Shown one piece after another: positions 61,793 through 64,000 of a stretch of 64,000 bases of DNA (position 1 is the first letter of the stretch; the number at the start of each line of letters is the position of its first letter). A model generated the notes under the pieces. That model ran no database searches. It was not told the DNA's origin and was given only the letters and a program-made list of their open reading frames with translations. Source of the stretch: Mya arenaria. Its lineage: Eukaryota > Mollusca > Bivalvia > Myida > Myidae. The stretch is taken from the NCBI RefSeq assembly GCF_026914265.1, contig NC_069133.1, positions 50,481,182-50,545,181 of the forward strand. Reading direction: 5' to 3'. A program made the position numbers and the translations under genes.

Positions 61793-63997
61793 CTAAAATC
61801 AAGTGTTTGATTAAGTATACTATTAATTTAGTTTAGTTAAGCATATATCATCGTTAAGTGTATATTAGTTCAATTGTGTAGGAAACTATAAGGTGGTATT
61901 AGAAACTAGCACTATTAACGTGGATGGTAACCATGGGTGAGAGGCAAAGACTTTACTTATTAGTTATGGGTTTTCTAGTAGGGTTTTTAAGGCTCTACCT
62001 AATGCCTATATATATAGGCTTATCATAAGTTACATAAAATGCCACAGCAAGTGAGTTTGAGTATTGCGCAAATACATACACGTTGATTATAAAGGGAAGA
62101 TGTGTGTTGTTTTACGTATTGGTCTAAAGGGATAGTTTAAACTTTATTCTCAAATTTTCTGGTGTAATACAAACATCCAAGTTAAAATGGGTCTTGAAAT
62201 GTTTAATCCCAAAAACCCTTTAATTTCTGGGTTTTGCACAGAAAGTTCAAGTATAAATTAATGTGTATATTTTTAGCGTGTTTAGTGAAAATTCCAAGGT
62301 GGCATATTGTCTTTTATTTCTAGTCGGACTCAAGACGATTCACGGAGTATAACAACCGATCTACCTAGGACCGGACGGAAGTATAAGAAAATACGGTTTG
62401 ATATTATTGCCCAATCTCCCTTTCGATTCTCGTCGTTTCTTTTGGAAATGTCGCAACAAGATAAAAAGTTTTTTTCTTAAAATCAATTTCTATAGTGAAA
62501 CATTTTTATAATCGATTGACCAAGGGAATCAAATAGGCAGATGGACAAATCACTAATGGAATTTCAGCACATTTAACCAACTAACAGCGGAATACACAAA
62601 AAAGTTGTCGCGGTAGGTGACGCAGCTGTGTTATGTCAGACGTCATACCATTCTAGTCAATCTTCTTAATGTAACAGATTTCGTCTCCATTAGGAATTTC
62701 CGAACATTCCTGTAAATCAAAACCAGCCTTTCTTTCATTAACTGCCGGCTTAACGTGTGAATTCATGACGCTTTGTTCTATCAGAAATCGGTGACAGGCA
62801 AAAATAGCTATTTCCTTCTTTCATTAATGGCCGACGCGCGATGTTTAGGAACAAGCAAGAATGACAAAGAATTATTATTCAGGTGATTATCTTGGCGTTA
62901 TTAGTTCTGTCTCAAATTCCGCCCCAGCGGACCCGCAGTGACGATTGTCCAGTCTTTTACATCAAACTGTCCGCCTGTCAGCGACATTTCGTCTACGGAG
63001 GGAGGTAATTACTGTCGGTGATCCCCAGAATACCCAAAGGTCCATCCAGATTGCGAATACATTAATGTATATCAGTTCGTTATTTTGAGATTGATTTCTG
63101 ATTTCCTAGTCCCACTACGTGAGAAAGGAAAACCTAAAACAATACAATTGAAATTAGACTGAATAATGGTTACCGATCTAAAAGTATTTCTTATAAACTG
63201 ATGATTTGATCATGTAGTCTTGTCGACTTGTTTTATATCAATTTGGCGAGTTATATCATGGCATGTTCTTCAACTTAAGTGAACTTATTTCCTTGCTTAT
63301 TGGATAATGTTGACATGATTTGTATCGGTAAATAAGGTTAAGCGTAAGAAACGCTTTGTTGACATATTTTTCATTTTTCATTTTTCAAGTTGTCGATTAG
63401 TGATATAACTCAAATTGCATAAACTTATATTTTTACTAATTGTGTCAAAGATAAACAGGTGGACAATTTACCCGAGAAGAAAGGTATGTCCTCTACTCTC
63501 TAAACACCGGTACCGGACCCTGGTCAAATTCGTTGCTCCAGGATACCTCGCTGTCATCGAGTGTGCCCGGATACGCAGCCGCTCACGGTCGGGCGTCAAG
63601 AGCGTCCAACGGTCCCTGAGGCGGCCGGGTATATCGCAAGTTCCGTTCGGCTGGCGCAGGGGGCGAAAAGGCGGTATGTCACGCTGTGAGACTCGCCGAG
63701 ACTCCACAATATACTCGCACGTTAGGGTTGGTGTCGCTGCAACGTCGGTTTTTGTATTAGAAACAAATTATTTATGATAATATTAAAACAAAATCTAAAA
63801 CGCTTTACATTTCATATATTATCTTAAAAGTAAGAGGTGATATACTTGGAATATTGATTCAAGTATTATATTACTTGTTTCTTTTCTGTTCATGCAGAAT
63901 ATAATGTCTTTGACTTGCAGAAGTGATAACATTATCACTTACAAATGACATACCGAGCTCTTCACGACCACTCTAAACGGTATAAGCATTGAACTTA
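61793..63997 (-). other. Upstream region or first intron of the large gene
   Basis: If the donor at the right edge belongs to this gene, this is an intron in the 5' leader. Otherwise it is the promoter region. No TATA box or exon could be assigned with confidence. A G/C-rich patch is listed separately. Confidence 0.4.
63484..63735. other. G/C- and CpG-rich patch of unknown nature
   Basis: About 250 bp with many CpG sites (CGGTCGGGCGTCAAGAGCG, GGCGGCCGGGTATATCGC) in otherwise AT-rich DNA. Frames are open on both strands (120 residues plus, 79 minus) but neither shows a motif or plausible splice borders. It could be a regulatory CpG cluster, an eroded transposon gene or an unrecognised exon. 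Confidence 0.35.
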
Positions 63998-64000
63998 CCT
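63991..64000 (-). promoter_or_regulatory. Consensus splice donor at the window edge
   Basis: On the minus strand the last bases of the window read AG|GTAAGTTC, a full-consensus 5' splice site. The exon itself would lie beyond position 64000. It may be the 5'-leader exon that joins the acceptor TTTTAG at 61793, but a ten-base match can arise by chance. Confidence 0.4.

Noticed and set aside
63415..63777. 120-residue Arg-rich frame
   Set aside because: Composition reflects a CpG-rich patch, both strands are open, and no splice sites or motif are found. Listed only as a composition feature.

Overview
The window looks like AT-rich animal nuclear DNA, most probably from a bivalve mollusc. Coding sequence occurs only as short exons of about 95-215 bp with GT/AG borders and matching intron phases. 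The rest is introns, minisatellites, MITE-like elements and old duplications. The organism call is an inference from the repeat types and from the modular LDLa/Ig gene. Nothing bacterial, viral or CRISPR-like is present.

24.0-64.0 kb, minus strand: one large gene dominates. I can read 18 coding exons whose phases all join: a signal-peptide exon (ATG at 61769), three exons of a Cys-containing N-terminal ectodomain (58.4, 57.7, 53.5 kb), three exons forming one Ig-like domain (40.7, 39.9, 37.3 kb), and ten single-exon LDLa modules, all phase 1-1, from 35.6 to 25.3 kb. A terminal exon carries half an LDLa module and the stop at 24223. The predicted product is about 718 residues, secreted, with no membrane anchor. 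A consensus splice donor at the right edge (63998-64000) suggests a further 5' exon outside the window. About 94% of the gene is intron. Three introns hold large tandem arrays: about 24-bp units at 30.7-32.7 kb, 75-bp units at 53.75-57.39 kb and 64-bp units at 58.78-61.52 kb. Other introns hold a TTAA-flanked MITE, a hAT-like MITE nested in an older repeat, and several long palindromes.

1-24 kb: no intact gene is recognised. This is a patchwork of duplicated blocks. The block at 7.74-11.17 kb matches 14.11-15.84 kb, the first copy being split by an insertion that itself holds a young MITE with perfect 47-bp inverted ends. The block at 12.6-13.6 kb matches 19.24-19.74 plus 22.43-22.96 kb, the second copy being split by 2.7 kb that includes a 396-bp tandem repeat. 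At 13.9-14.0 kb lies a displaced copy of an LDLa exon of the main gene, still open but with its splice acceptor lost. On the plus strand at 16994-18701 four exons encode the C-terminal half of a transposase-derived-looking protein (DUF7869-like) with a frameshift and an Asp-to-Asn change in its most conserved motif, so it is called a pseudogene. Two degenerate B-box-like exon fragments lie at 10.96 and 15.60 kb.

The picture is of one secreted modular protein growing by exon duplication in a repeat-rich neighbourhood. Expression, function and exact species cannot be read from the sequence alone.
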